Assembly: GCA_001414345.1 (NCBI GenBank)
Contig: LLCB01000007.1
Span: 310,001-374,000 of the forward strand
Length of the DNA: 64,000 bases
Source: Hymenoscyphus infarciens
Taxonomy: Eukaryota; Ascomycota; Leotiomycetes; Helotiales; Helotiaceae
Reading direction: 5' to 3'
A program made the position numbers and the translations under genes. The notes under the pieces are model-generated. The model saw nothing but the letters and a program-made list of their open reading frames with translations, was not told where the DNA came from and did no database searches. This document shows, one piece after another, positions 1 through 11,277 of this stretch (its first letter is position 1; each line of letters begins with the position of its first letter).

Positions 1-1
1 C

Positions 2-331
2 GCCTCGCAATTCCTTTCCCATCTCGAAGCTCACCATGGAATCGAAGAAGCACACATCTTCCCCGTTTTGGCACGAAAGATGCCACAATTTCAAAATACA
101 GCGACCCTGTTGAATCAACACAAGGAAATACATAAGGGCATGGATAGGTTGGAGAAGTATATCAAGGAGGTTCGGAGTGGAGAGAGGGAATTGGTGTTGA
201 AGGATATGGAGGAGAGGATGCAGTGGGGTGAGGTGCTTTGGAAGCATTTGGATGAGGAGGTTAAGACGCTGGGGGCGGAGAATATGAGGAAGTATTGGAG
301 TATTGAGGAGATGAGGAGGATGCCTATGTAA
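2..331 (+). CDS. Hemerythrin (HHE) domain protein, 3' end only
   Basis: This gene enters from outside the window, and the open frame runs from base 2 to the stop at 329-331. The visible part is about 109 residues. It contains HLEAHHGIEEAHIFP followed by QHKEIHKGMDRLEKYI, the His/Glu-rich helices of the hemerythrin HHE fold, which bind a non-heme di-iron centre. Fungal proteins of this type are small cytosolic four-helix bundles; oxygen, NO or iron sensing has been proposed for the family. The C-terminus is complete. The N-terminal helix or helices and any introns lie upstream. The family call is fairly sure; the specific function is not. Confidence 0.75.
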   Translation, partial: ASQFLSHLEAHHGIEEAHIFPVLARKMPQFQNTATLLNQHKEIHKGMDRLEKYIKEVRSGERELVLKDMEERMQWGEVLWKHLDEEVKTLGAENMRKYWSIEEMRRMPM

Positions 332-986
332 GGAGGGCATGGTAGTTTGTGGGTTAGATGTGTTTTTGTAGGGGTTTTGTTTGATTATCGGCGTTTTTGG
401 GAAGGGAAAGCTGAGTGGGGTCGCATGGTGCTATTTTTGAAAAGGCTTGAGAGGGAACAATTGCATATTTCAGGTGGATTCAGTGCTTAATTCAGAGTTC
501 TGTATTTATCTGGAATATATCTATCGCTCTCAAAATCAACACCTCCACGTCTAGAAAGACGATCAAACTAATGCAACTTGCTACCTTACATGTCTGTTTC
601 TTTCAATCACCATTTCTCGTGCATTTTGTTTCTCGAGTGATACTAAAAAACTCACCATGAGGGGTTGACTCCTGTATTAGGGAAGCCTTGTTATTTTTCA
701 GGCTAAGTGCTTCAATAAATTGGCGCATCATTTGATGCTCACAGTATTTCTCCCATCTTTTTCCCCCTCGGAGAATTTACAAGTTATGCGTCTCAGACCA
801 AAGAAAGGCGATGTTCAAGGTGTCACTATTCTATTTTCATACAGGGTATTTGTTTCAGGGTTTTATAGCTTAGTGTTAAGCGATATGGATAGGGAGTCAT
901 TGAAAGTTTGGTTGTCAAATAGCGCTGGAAAACAAATACTATTGTTCTGGGCGAATTGACTTGATCTGTAATATGAGGCTTTCTGT
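332..986. other. Intergenic, convergent 3' regions
   Basis: This stretch lies between the 3' end of the hemerythrin-like gene and the 3' end of the caspase-kinase gene. I see only short open frames with no recognisable domain and no RNA gene or repeat. Confidence 0.5.
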
Positions 987-3407
987 CTACAATCTCGCAA
1001 AAGTTGTAATCAACCCTTGCACTACTCTTGTGTTAAAAGTCTGATGAACTTGAAATTCAGTCATACCCACAGTCTGCTCTTTGAAAGTCAAACACGAGCC
1101 CACCGCGTCCGCAAAAGCCTGTCCTACGAGAAATGGTAAGTCGTTCTGTACACGCTGTACTAGCTTCGCCTTGACTACTTCTGGGTCAAGATTTAGCCCG
1201 TTCTGCTTATTTTGCAATTCAGCGATTTGTAGAATTGGTCTCCAAAATGCAATCTCAAGAAAAACAATCCCCTGGTCGTGAAGGTTAGCTAAAAGTTCTA
1301 AAAGTGTAATATGACCAAGTGATAGTTACCAAAGAGTACACATCGTGGGCTCTCTCGAACTTCTGCTGCGGCTTCCCCCAGCGCTCTGGGTGGCGGTAGG
1401 CGTTGTTGTTTAATGTGAAGTCGGTCTTCATTTCGGAATCCATGTCCTCGGGCCGCGAGCACTCGAATCCAAATATAAACGGACGCAATAGCTCATTGGA
1501 GTCAACTTCTGTCGTTTCTTTGTTTAAGAAGAATGCAATGTTTGACGACTTGATCTCCTTATGAACCCAACCAACACGATGGAAGCTCTCTAGAGCTACA
1601 GCGAGGGTAGAAGCGAGCTTGATTCGTCGACCAAGTGGAACCCTTCTGCGTTTCGGCAACATTTCGGAAAGAAGAACTGGGCTATCGTCTGTATCTGCTA
1701 TTTTATCGACATCGAAAACAACTCCCAGTCTGCTGAGGTGGTCCTCCTTGATATAGCCAACGGAAGAAAGTGCATGAAAACTGGCGTCTTTTGGAAGTGA
1801 GAGCTGTGTACACATTCTCTTGATTTGGGTCATGGTGTTGGGAGAAGGATGAGAGGTGTCCTGGTAGGGGAGATAGCTGAAGCCCTCGACGATGACTCGC
1901 TTGCCAGCAATCACACCATAGCGAAATCGGCTCTTGCCATTCCCTCCCCGTTGCATTGATACATACTTGATTGAGCGTTTTGGTATCTCGAGATCCACCG
2001 GTATATCATTCGTGTTCAAAAGTTGTTGCCGTAGTGAGATACCCACGGTTGCACCTGAAGCAACAACTACATCGTCTTTGGCAGCCTGTTCCAAGTTCAC
2101 CGTCGGATCCAACACAACACCTCCCTCGATACTCTCGCACACTGCGGCGACCTTGTTTTGCATATCGTCGACAATGTTCTGTGCAACCTCCAACCGCCCC
2201 TTGTCATCCGGTTGTGCGTCAGGGATCGTCAACTCGGGCTCTACTGCCATTGCAGCTGTACTTGATACAGTTCTAGTGAGACTTCTAACCTTCGCCATAA
2301 TCTCCTCCTTGGCAGAATTTGACAAATTTCCAAGCACAGAACCAGCAAATATGGTATTGGAATGAAGGCTTTCCAATGTTCTCGCTTTAAGCACAAGACC
2401 CTCTATATCAACAGACCGCACTACTTTTGGTGGAAATGATTTGAGCCATTTTGCTATCTGTAGCCCGGTTGGATCATCATCCAGGGAAATCTTCAGAAAC
2501 ACAAATGACGACGGAGGTTGTTTTCTTTTTGCGTATCCCCCATGTTCGGGAAGAGGTTTCAGAACAATGCTTTTCTGGTCGTCGTCATCGATAGAAAAAT
2601 GGACTGGTGTACCTGGAACTCGTTAGCAAAATCTATTATTAGTTCAATAACAGAACCCTTTGACATACAAGTGACCGCAGGAGTAGTCATGTCGCTCCAC
2701 AGGTGCTTAGCTAGCCATTTGATGCTGATTCCTTCTTTTTTCTTAAGCGAACGTTTGATCTCCCTTACAAGAACAGAGGTAAAAGATCTGGGACCAGGCT
2801 CTGGGACTCTAGAGCCTGCTCCAAGCCCTGTCCCTGAGGCAGCAAGTAATTCCATTTTCCCTACTTGTATGTCTGGGAGTCTCCCTGGCAGCTTACCCGC
2901 TGCATGACAGCAATCTAAAATTATGAGAACATCGCTGTGAGCCGCGAATAGCAAGGGCTGAATATGATACCAATACAGAGATGCGCCACCTTTCTCTTTT
3001 CTGTATTTACGGTAAGCATTTACTCTGTATAATGGATGGGTCTATACTAACGCTCTCCACAGCGCATAACCAGGCTCTGTTTGCAGCGCGTCTTGTTCTC
3101 CGGAGTGCCCTGCATAATACACAATTATGAGGCTTCGATTGGCTGCCCCCTTTGCTTCTATAAAACTCGAAACTGATGTTTGGAGGGCGGCTTGGGAATT
3201 GCTGGAGGGAATTGGGAACTCTTTGGTCTTGAACTTGAAATTATCCTCAAACAATTTCTTGATATTTTCAACCTCCGTGATAACATTGAGATCATCATCT
3301 TCCCAGTGAACTAACAGAGCGTTTACTTGGTCGTAATCTGATTGCGTTGACCAATCCTTGCTTGTCGCACCGATGAATTGGTTGATGATGACTTCCTCTT
3401 GCGACAT
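987..3407 (-). CDS. Caspase-like protease fused to a degenerate kinase domain
   Basis: Four exons in frame: 3407-3052, 3000-2669, 2612-1330 and 1271-987, giving 751 residues. Introns are 51, 56 and 58 bp with donors GTTAGT, GTATGT and GTAACT. Residues 1-250 are a peptidase C14-like fold. YYAGHSG carries the probable catalytic His101, and ILDCCHAA the probable nucleophile Cys150. A linker of about 200 residues follows. Residues 540-750 look like the kinase-like C-terminal domain of fungal NLR-associated proteins (DUF7580 type). There HRD reads HKE (580-582) and the DFG position reads GFE, while YRHPERW and DVYSLGIVFLEI remain. I infer an active cysteine protease and an inactive pseudokinase. 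Such proteins are usually linked to regulated cell death or incompatibility. No signal peptide is seen. The substrate is unknown. Confidence 0.8.
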
Positions 3408-3689
3408 ATTGATATTCTATGCACTCGAATTTTACCTTTTGGGGATTTCTTGATTTTGGAGCGCAACCCACGCCCAGATTCGGTGCTCGCTTAATGAAAA
3501 ATTGCTGCCCAATCCTCCTGCAGTTCAGCCATCACAGCAGTGCAACTGTATGAGGCTATTGGGCACCGAACAAGGATTTTTCGATGAGGGCGTGTTACAC
3601 TGCTGCGAAGCATGGGAGCCCAGCGTTTAGCAAGTATGACCCCCCAGGAAGGTCTTTCATCCTTCGCCACTGCTCCATTCAAAAATAAG

Positions 3690-4149
3690 ATGGCCGAGGT
3701 CACAAGCAGTAAACGCACGAAAGCACCCTCCATCGACGAGGATGACATCGAGGATGGTGTAAGTTACTTTATATCTTCTCATGGGCCTAGGTAGAGCTTC
3801 TTTTTCACAGCGAGCTAATCTTTGTAAAACAGTTGGAAGTGACATCCTCAGATCTCGCAGAAGGAAGGTTTCGCTCCCGTGTCTTCGATGCAAACACCCA
3901 GAGTCAAGTATTAATCCCCTGCCTCGTTCGTCGGGGAAGTGTTAACCAAGACAGTTCCCTACTGCTCCGCTATACCAACTGAACGAACGAGTCTATCTGA
4001 TTGTGCCGGGACGAACACAGCCTGATGGACCATATCTCATCAAGGAAATCCTAGGCAACAGACAATATAAATTAAAGAGAGAGGACAGTGGACAGGAACT
4101 TAGAGACCCTGTAAGGGAGGATGACTTGGTTGAATGGGTAAGGAATTGA
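3690..4149 (+). CDS. Small hypothetical protein, possible SH3-like beta-barrel
   Basis: Proposed exons are 3690-3758, 3833-3907 and 3955-4149, giving 112 residues. Donors are GTAAGT and GTATTA, and acceptors AACAG and GACAG. The central part reads VYLIVPGRTQPDGPYLIKEI. This matches the general pattern of small all-beta modules found in fungal accessory proteins (a hydrophobic VYL, then GPY, then a charged tail). I do not recognise a named family. An upstream in-frame ATG at 3612 would add 26 residues. At the 3' end a GTAAGG donor at 4138 could splice onward, so this may instead be the 5' half of the DUF6594 gene. It is divergent from the caspase-kinase gene, with 282 bp between start codons. 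Confidence 0.5.
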
Positions 4150-4456
4150 TGTGAGATGACTTGGGAAGCTCTACATAGGTACTGCCTCTGCATTAAGAGC
4201 TTTTTACCACTACCTATCAGCTGCACTCTTGAAATTTTATTTTCGGACACAAATGAAGCAAATGTACTTTGCGCACAGCTCCCAGGCGACTTCGAGATTT
4301 CGAACACTAGAATATTTAATGAACTGTTAAGACCAAAATAATTAATTAAACCCACTAATAGGCTTTCCGTTTTCAGAGATGTGTATTTTGGCAACCATAT
4401 GCCGAGGTTCATTTCAAGGGGGAAAATGAGGGGATGGGGCAGTGCAGCACGTAAGC

Positions 4457-4494
4457 GAATCGGTGAGATACAGTGATATTCCGCTCACCGATTC
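4457..4494. repeat. Perfect 11-bp inverted repeat (hairpin)
   Basis: GAATCGGTGAG at 4457-4467 is the exact reverse complement of CTCACCGATTC at 4484-4494, with a 16-nt loop. It falls in non-coding sequence between the small hypothetical gene and the DUF6594 exons, just after a GTAAGC that could be a splice donor. Confidence 0.5.
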
Positions 4495-4723
4495 AGTATA
4501 TATTAGTAAAATATTCCTTAATTTCAGCTTTTTTCCACTAAGCTTTTCGCTATCGACAACCTTTATCCGGATTTGCGTTCTGTGATAACTTTGAATTAGA
4601 TAAATCAGCATGCACTTCCAGCGTCGCCAGCTTCGTAAGTGCATTGGGCATTGCCAGTTCATTAAACGCCTGACAAGGCTGGTACCAGGTGGTACTGAAA
4701 AAATTGAGGCTAACATATTTCAG

Positions 4724-5851
4724 CACCGCAGCCTTTTCAAGAAGACGATAATCGACTGTTCAAAAACATTCCTCCATCAAGTACGCAATATTCTCGCTCT
4801 TGTTAAGGTTTCCATTCAAGGCTAACATAATTTAGTTGAAGCATCCCGCCCCGGCTATCCCCGTCTAGGTGCCTTCGTAAATAGCGACAAAAATTTTGTA
4901 GCTTTCCGCAGATTTGGAAATGTTCATGTTCGCCTATTGTTAAATAAACAGGATAAGATAGCAGAATTGGAGAATGGTCTGAACTCGCTCGATAGTCTTG
5001 AGGCAAATGATTTCAACCTCAGAACGCGGCGAGCAGACAACAATGCAGCTCGTCAAGACCTTTATGCTCGACTTGAAGGATTAATTGTGGAATATGGCGA
5101 GCAAACATCTATATTCTTCGCAACATTATTTTAATAGTTTGCTAGATGCTCTACTGGACTCATATCTTCGCCAGATCGAACGACCAAGTATCCCAGAAGG
5201 GAACATCCGGAGTGTCACCAATTGGATGCGAGACAATAAGCCCATCGTAGCAACAGAATCTTCCTTTCTCAATAACTGGGACGATCTTATCGGGCCTACA
5301 GCTCCTCAAACCCGGACTATGATAGAGAGTCTTCTGGGGAATTGCGCGGAGTTGTTACACAATTATAACTTTTCGAGTGTAAGAAAACCTCACCCGAAAT
5401 GATACTTTGACCTTTGCTGATATACTGCTAGATTCTAACCTCGGCTGTGAGACTTGCCCTATATTCTTGCTTGTTTTCAAATGACTAATTATGTAGAGCG
5501 ACAGAATGAAATCTACCAACAGACACGTTCTCTTTGTCACCGAGGCTCGTTTAGTAAATACAGCTCGCTTTTTTATTACATTGTCAACAGTGTTCTTTTT
5601 GACAATGCCTATTATAATGCTTTATTATTTGGACTCTACACCAGCCCGCTTGAAAGCGGTTGCGATTCAGGCAACATTATTCGCTGTATTTGTCTGTGTT
5701 ATCGGCCACTGGAGAGCGATTGAAATTTTTTCTGTGACAGCAACGTGAGTTCACTTAAGTCCACCTTTCATTATATCGCGTAAGAAACTAAACAAAAATT
5801 AGTTATTCCGCTGTTTTGGTTGTGTTTGTAACAGCTTCACCAAATAAATAA
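4724..5851 (+). CDS. DUF6594 membrane protein, 5' end unresolved
   Basis: Exons that join in frame are 4724-4780, 4836-5096, 5146-5378, 5497-5744 and 5803-5851. The N-terminal block GYPRLGAFVNSDKNFVAF then FRRFGNVHVRLLLNKQD is the hallmark start of DUF6594. The middle is charged and helical, and the C-terminus has three hydrophobic segments (around FFITLSTVFFLTMPIIMLYY, ATLFAVFVCVIGHW and YSAVLVVFVTA), ending SPNK-stop. The third junction only fits a GC-AG intron (5097-5145), which restores the VEYD reading. The sequence upstream of 4724 must supply one base of a split codon, and I could not place that exon. Candidates are a fusion to the small gene at 3690-4149 or a start near 4610. DUF6594 proteins are fungal membrane proteins of unknown function, often found near NLR-type genes. 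Confidence 0.75.
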
Positions 5852-5913
5852 CGCCTAAAATTTGGAAATAGCATAGAACATATATCTCTCTTTCAGCCCA
5901 TAATCAACTTTGC

Positions 5914-8900
5914 CTACGACTCCATAGACTCTTGCAGTATATCTTTGATGTGTTTTAGACCAGCCACAAAAAGTTCAATCTCCTGCTGTCCTTTTTCGCG
6001 AATCCTCTTATGATCATCTCCCAGTCCTCCCAATGAGATCTTCTTCAGGAGGGCTACAACAATATCAAAGGCCGTCTTCCCAGCAGCGGTTCTATAGGTG
6101 CAGTTAGCACCATAGTCCAAAAGTGCCTCTATAGCTTCATGGTCGCCAAAATATGTGGAACTTTGTAATGCCGTCCATCCCGACATGTCTGTTGCGTCAA
6201 GAATGCTCGAAGATTGAAGTTCTGGAATTTCTTCTAGGAGTTCCCGGGTGATCGACTGGCTGTATCCCGCACTCTTGGAAGAATAATGGAACACAGTTCC
6301 TCGATTCGGACCTGATTCGGACCTAAAGAATGGACTCGCCCCGGAATCAAGAAGGGCCTTTATTGCTGAGATTTTGCGGCTTCGGACTGCTGACATCAAG
6401 GCAGGGGCCCCTGAAGAATCCAATTCGTCGATTTTGGCACCCCCCTCAAGTAATACGGCAATAGTTTCTGTATGACCGAATGTTGCCGCGTTGTGCAATG
6501 CGCTAAGTCCTTTAGAGTCTCTCATATTGATATCAACTCCCGGAACCTGTAAAATTACCTTGGTAATCTCCGGGCTACCACCAACAGCGGCATAATGGAG
6601 AGCGTTCCTTCCGAAGCGATCGAATGAGTTGATGTTTAAGACAAGATTTGCAATCAGCCTCAAATTTTCGGCTTTATATGGCCTATACAAAGCATTTGCT
6701 GCCACAGTTATAGCCGCATTGGTTTGATCATCAAGGGTTATCGATGTTGCAGTGGCGCCAGCATTCAACAGTTCCTCAATAATGTACGAGTCGCAATCGA
6801 CATCTCCCAGCGCTATCAGGAGTGGATCATACCCATTGCTATCTGTATTTAAGATATCCATACCATGACTTTTGAGAATGTTGATGGTTTTCGCAGCTGA
6901 GCGTCGATAGTCCGGGCCGTGAATTATATACCTCGAGAACGGGAGACAAGAGAGTCCAATGCAGGAAAAGGTAGAGTCCTTCTCATCAAGCGAGCCTCCA
7001 GTAGTATTAGCACCAATTGACAATAAATATTCCACGATCTCGAATAAATGGTAAGTGACAGCAATATCAAGTGGACTGGTGTTTGGGATACGCGGTTTAG
7101 GAACATCGCTGTGGAAGGTCGGAGGGCCCCCCCAAGATGCATTGATATCCGCACCCATGTCTACCAGAAGCTTTATGACCTTTAGTCTTCTACAGCGTAC
7201 AGCCCAGTGGAGTGGAGTTCCATACAGCTCCATGCAATGTTCGGGGAGGAGAACCGTGCCTTGTCCGGCGGTAGGCGCAAAATCCAACATTTCTCTGTAA
7301 GTGTTCCGTTCAAGAAGAGCTTGAACAATCTCTGCAGCTTCTTCATCCGAAAGCATGACCAGCCAATGAAGGGCGCTAGGTTTTTCCAGGTCGGGGACAA
7401 ATTCGGTATGGACGGAAATTAGCTGGAGTGCGGGTCGACACTTCCCTTGTGCGCACGAGGCTGATAAAGCTTCTGAAATCTCTCTGTTACTGTATTGATG
7501 ATCCCTCAAAGCTTGTTCTAGTAATGTACTATCTTTCGACTCGATTATAGACAACAGAGCGCTGTCTTTAGACTGGGGAAAGTCACGATGTTTGAGAACA
7601 TCTTTTCGATACTCGAGGATTCTTCTCGAGAAATAGCTAGCTTGTTCGTCATCACTGGTATCCTTGAGTTTCTCGGATGCTTCCAAAGCAGCTAGGAGTC
7701 TTGGGATGAGGGCCTGGCTCAAACTGTTGCCATCTTGCGACTTCTTGAGAAGTTCAAGCGCTCGCCCTCTATCCGGCGTGACTCCAAAACCAAGGTAATA
7801 ACACAGAGCAAGTTGTAATGCGTCATTGGGCTGCTCGTTTTCCTTCAATTTCTTGACCACATCACATTGGGCCACCCAAGAGGATGCCATACTCATTGAA
7901 ATCTGATTCTTATATTAGTGACAATGCGGAGTTGGATGCAAACATTCAGCTTACTTGAAAAACATCCAGTTCGCCTGGGTGGAACTCAGAAGGAGTAACA
8001 TACGGGGGCCTCTCTGGAAGCGTTACAAGTAAAGAACTATCCGTTTCATAAGGAACATTGTCAGAGAAGGAGCGGATAGTGAAATCTTTGGATGCTTGGA
8101 CGACTAGCTTATAGCCCGTGAAAGCTTTCGGAATTCCATTTGGTTGTTTTGGGGTTAGTACATGGGAGCTTGGTGGAGATGGAGGATGAATTCTCGATTT
8201 AGGATAGGCAGAATGGGGACGTTGTACACTTTTAATGTCAGAAGACGATCATGGGATACGGCGACCAGAATTAAAAAAACAGAGACTTACTTTGTTCCAT
8301 AGGCCAAAGCTTCGATTACCTGCTCAATACTAGCTCTTTGCAATGGATTATCCGTCAGCGTTAAGTCGAGAGTTGTGCGAACGGCCCTTTCAACGGAGTT
8401 TGGTTTAGCTTGAGTTGCGAAAGTCTTGTCACAAAAAGCAAGCCCCCGACGTAGGATACCATCAGTCTCAGTTCCGTATAGTCTGTGCAAAAATTCGACC
8501 GTGGTTTCACCAGAGCAAAGCCAACTTCGATCAATATAGCTTTCGGCGTTGTTCATGATCTCCCATAATGTGATGCCAAAAGAATATATATCAGAGAGGT
8601 AAAACTGTGAAACACTCAAACGAGCGCCGGGAGAAAACTGTCCGCTCCCTCCCTGCTCCGGGGCATTATAAAGGAGAGTACCGCCGTATGTGGTTTCTTG
8701 GCTCGCTTCGTTCTCGAAAATGGACCCTCCAAAATCAGCCAGCTTTGCCATCTGAGCTGGTACCACCTCTCTGGCATCAAAAACAAGAACATTACTCGGC
8801 TTAACATCTCCATGAATAATCTTACTTTCATGGAGAGCTTTCAAGCCAGCGGCTACATCTAAAGCAAGTTCGCGGCGTTCGCTCAATGTTGTTGTGATCC

Positions 8901-9369
8901 GTTTGAGATAGGCGGGTAAAGTTCCGTGATCTGAGTAGTCAACTACCAGATAAGGTCGCTGGCCAAGAGGAGAATCCGTCCAGCCATATGCCAGAATTGG
9001 CAAGATGCTATCGTTGTTGACAAGACTTGGGTGAGTCAAGACTCTGAGTTCACGCATCGCGCTGTTGTAACGGAGACGCACTTGATGTTCTTCATTTGAC
9101 GGGATCATGTGTTTTACCGCCACAAAGTATGGAAGCCAGGTTCTGTCTTCTGTTCTTTCATAAATTTCACGGTTGACTTGGAAGGTGGTTCCCTTGCCGA
9201 GAATACTATCGAACTTGAGGTTTCCTTGGCTCAGAAGGGGCAAGTGTCTTCCTGCAGCCTCCAAGATTGCTGCAGCACTGGGGCCTTTGGTCGAAGAAGA
9301 TGGACTGGGAATAAATTCAATTGAGTTGGGCAGAAAATCGTCCCCAATTTGTTCACTGGCTGATGACAT
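5914..9369 (-). CDS. Protein kinase-Sel1-ankyrin fusion protein
   Basis: Exons 9369-8291, 8228-7955 and 7902-5914 join in frame to 1113 residues. Both donors are strong (GTAAGT, GTAAGC). Residues 50-358 are a TKL-like kinase with glycine loop GKGTTFQV, VAVKHM (Lys86), HGDVKPSN (186-193) and ADFGGS (DFG 212-214). All catalytic residues are present, so it is predicted active. Residues near 475-505 (LALCYYLGFG, then RGRALELLKKS) resemble one Sel1 repeat. From about 610 to 1080 there are roughly eight ankyrin repeats, such as GTPLHWAVRC and GRNALHYAAVGG. Without splicing these would be read as two genes. The architecture suggests a cytosolic sensor or scaffold kinase. It is the last member of the accessory cluster, converging on the DUF6594 gene with 62 bp between stops. 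Confidence 0.85.
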
Positions 9370-9482
9370 GATTGTCGCTTAGGTACTCTGTTGTTACCTC
9401 ACTAGTAGATTTGTTGGAATGAAGGATGGGACACGAGTGTCTATCCTAAGATGACCTTTCTGAAAATTCAGCTTGTGTAACA

Positions 9483-9493
9483 CACGTGACGTC
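9483..9493. promoter_or_regulatory. Overlapping E-box and CRE-like motif
   Basis: CACGTGACGTC combines a CACGTG E-box with TGACGTC, a bZIP/CRE-type site. It lies about 115 bp upstream of the kinase-ankyrin start codon. Short motifs like this occur by chance; the position is the only support. Confidence 0.3.
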
Positions 9494-11277
9494 GTTACGT
9501 ATTTAAAAGTTAAGATTCCCATGCCTTCCTCTAATCGCAAGCTCGGGGAGTAGGTGTTTTTAATTAGATACTCTTTTTTTAAGTAGATTATGTGGCTTAC
9601 GCCTGCGTTTCGCACGCAAGCCACACTTGAACATCGACGCTAGCGCAAAAGTTTGATGTGGCGGGTTTGTTTATCGTCTTATGTCTTTTTCTGACCGTGG
9701 ATGGCGGCGTCGTTGCCTTCCTCTTCCATGGAATATCTTTGTACTGTTGCGAGCGACTATTCAAACTAGGTGAGGTATTCGAAAGCTCCGTGAAATGGAT
9801 TAAATGAGTCTCGAAGCGTCGACTTTCGTTGCGCAAAAGTTTTTAGGTGTGCAATTGAGTCTTGTGAAGAGCGGAGCATCGAGTTAAAGCTTCGTTGAGA
9901 AAAACTGGTAACTCACCAAACCCTTCCTCCCGCATCATGTGCCCTGATTTTGCTTGGTCTACACCCAACCCTTGGACAAATACCCAAATTATTCTTTCCG
10001 TACTGCCCTAATACAATTGTGACACTCAGTCCAGGAATCAGCCCTTCCGTCTCGGCCGAAATCGTGTGTAGTATCCAAACTATTGCAACGAAGATACTCT
10101 CCCGCTTTGACCCTGTCGTTTCCTGGCCCTTCTAAGAAGTGGTCTAGAAAACGACATATGGAGTGAGGTAAGAAGGTTAGTGATGGGGGCTTTATGAATT
10201 ACCTGAAGTAAATATGATTTCAAGAAAGTCGGACACTGAACAGCGTGGTGTTAAGGATTTCGCTTAGACGCATGGTACTAGTATATCCATTTTTCTACAA
10301 AGACTTTACCTTCCCCGATTATGGTAATTGACTTCTCCGCCCTTATTGGGTCATTTTTGGTCAAACGATGATGGAGGATAAGACTTGAAGTGGGGAGAAA
10401 AGAAATCAAGGAGGGCAATTTTTTTTGGGTGGGTGTTGGTTGAGGTCTGGCCTTGAGTCGTTCCTTCCCTACTTCACACCAATACCTTTAACTCTCTACC
10501 TACGTCGCTCCTTCCCTTTCCTGCTCACCAAAAACTTCCCATCGGAGAGTATGTTGTTTTCTACCCCGATTTTAGTAAAATAATTAGATTTGTGTCTCGT
10601 TCATTTTTCCAGAATTATCACGAATTCTTACAACCACTGGCGCAAAGGAAATGTTGTTCTAGTAAAAGACGCACCCCATTGTAAAGGAAAAATGCAGTCG
10701 CTCGAGTAAGATACGAAGCAATTAGAAATTCCTTGACCACGCTTACTATTACAATCTATTTATTGAGAAACAATTACCTTAAATGTTATTGGCCTTCTCG
10801 CGCGATATGACGTGACTTCGAAGCCATTCACTTTGGGGCGACCCAGCGATAATATAATGTGGCCCGAGATTTACAGATTCTTGAGTCAAAGAACAACTAA
10901 AACGACAGGAAATGGCAAGGTAAGGCAGGTTAGGAATTCTGGTTGCGCAAAATGGGCTTCTATAGAAATTCTTGTGAAGGATGTTCTCCCTTCGAGATTC
11001 TCGACGGTCAAACACAAATCACAAAACAATTCAGGGTATAGCTTCGACATAGGTTCATGAGGTTCGTTGATATTTCATTCACGACAAAATGGCCGCAAGA
11101 CTCTTTGGAAGAAGCTTGTTGTGCTATCTGACAGGTGAAGTGTCAACTTCCCACTCCGACCTATTCTCCTCCGGCGATTTCTATCACTCGACCAAACGCG
11201 CTACTGTTCAGCCCACCCATTGTAAGATTATGCGATGTATTTCTGTCGGATGCAAAGCAAGCAGTTTGGATCTCCAT
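9494..11277. other. Intergenic, no gene recognised
   Basis: This is about 1.8 kb upstream of the kinase-ankyrin gene and downstream of RPS10. Only short unconvincing open frames are present. I see no tRNA, repeat or conserved protein fragment. It probably holds the RPS10 3' UTR and upstream control DNA. Confidence 0.4.

Noticed and set aside
1934..2365. 143-residue plus-strand frame
   Set aside because: Antisense to exon 3 of the caspase-pseudokinase gene, with no domain of its own.
9394..10135. Short frames upstream of the kinase-ankyrin gene
   Set aside because: All are under 80 codons, with no conserved motif; likely chance.
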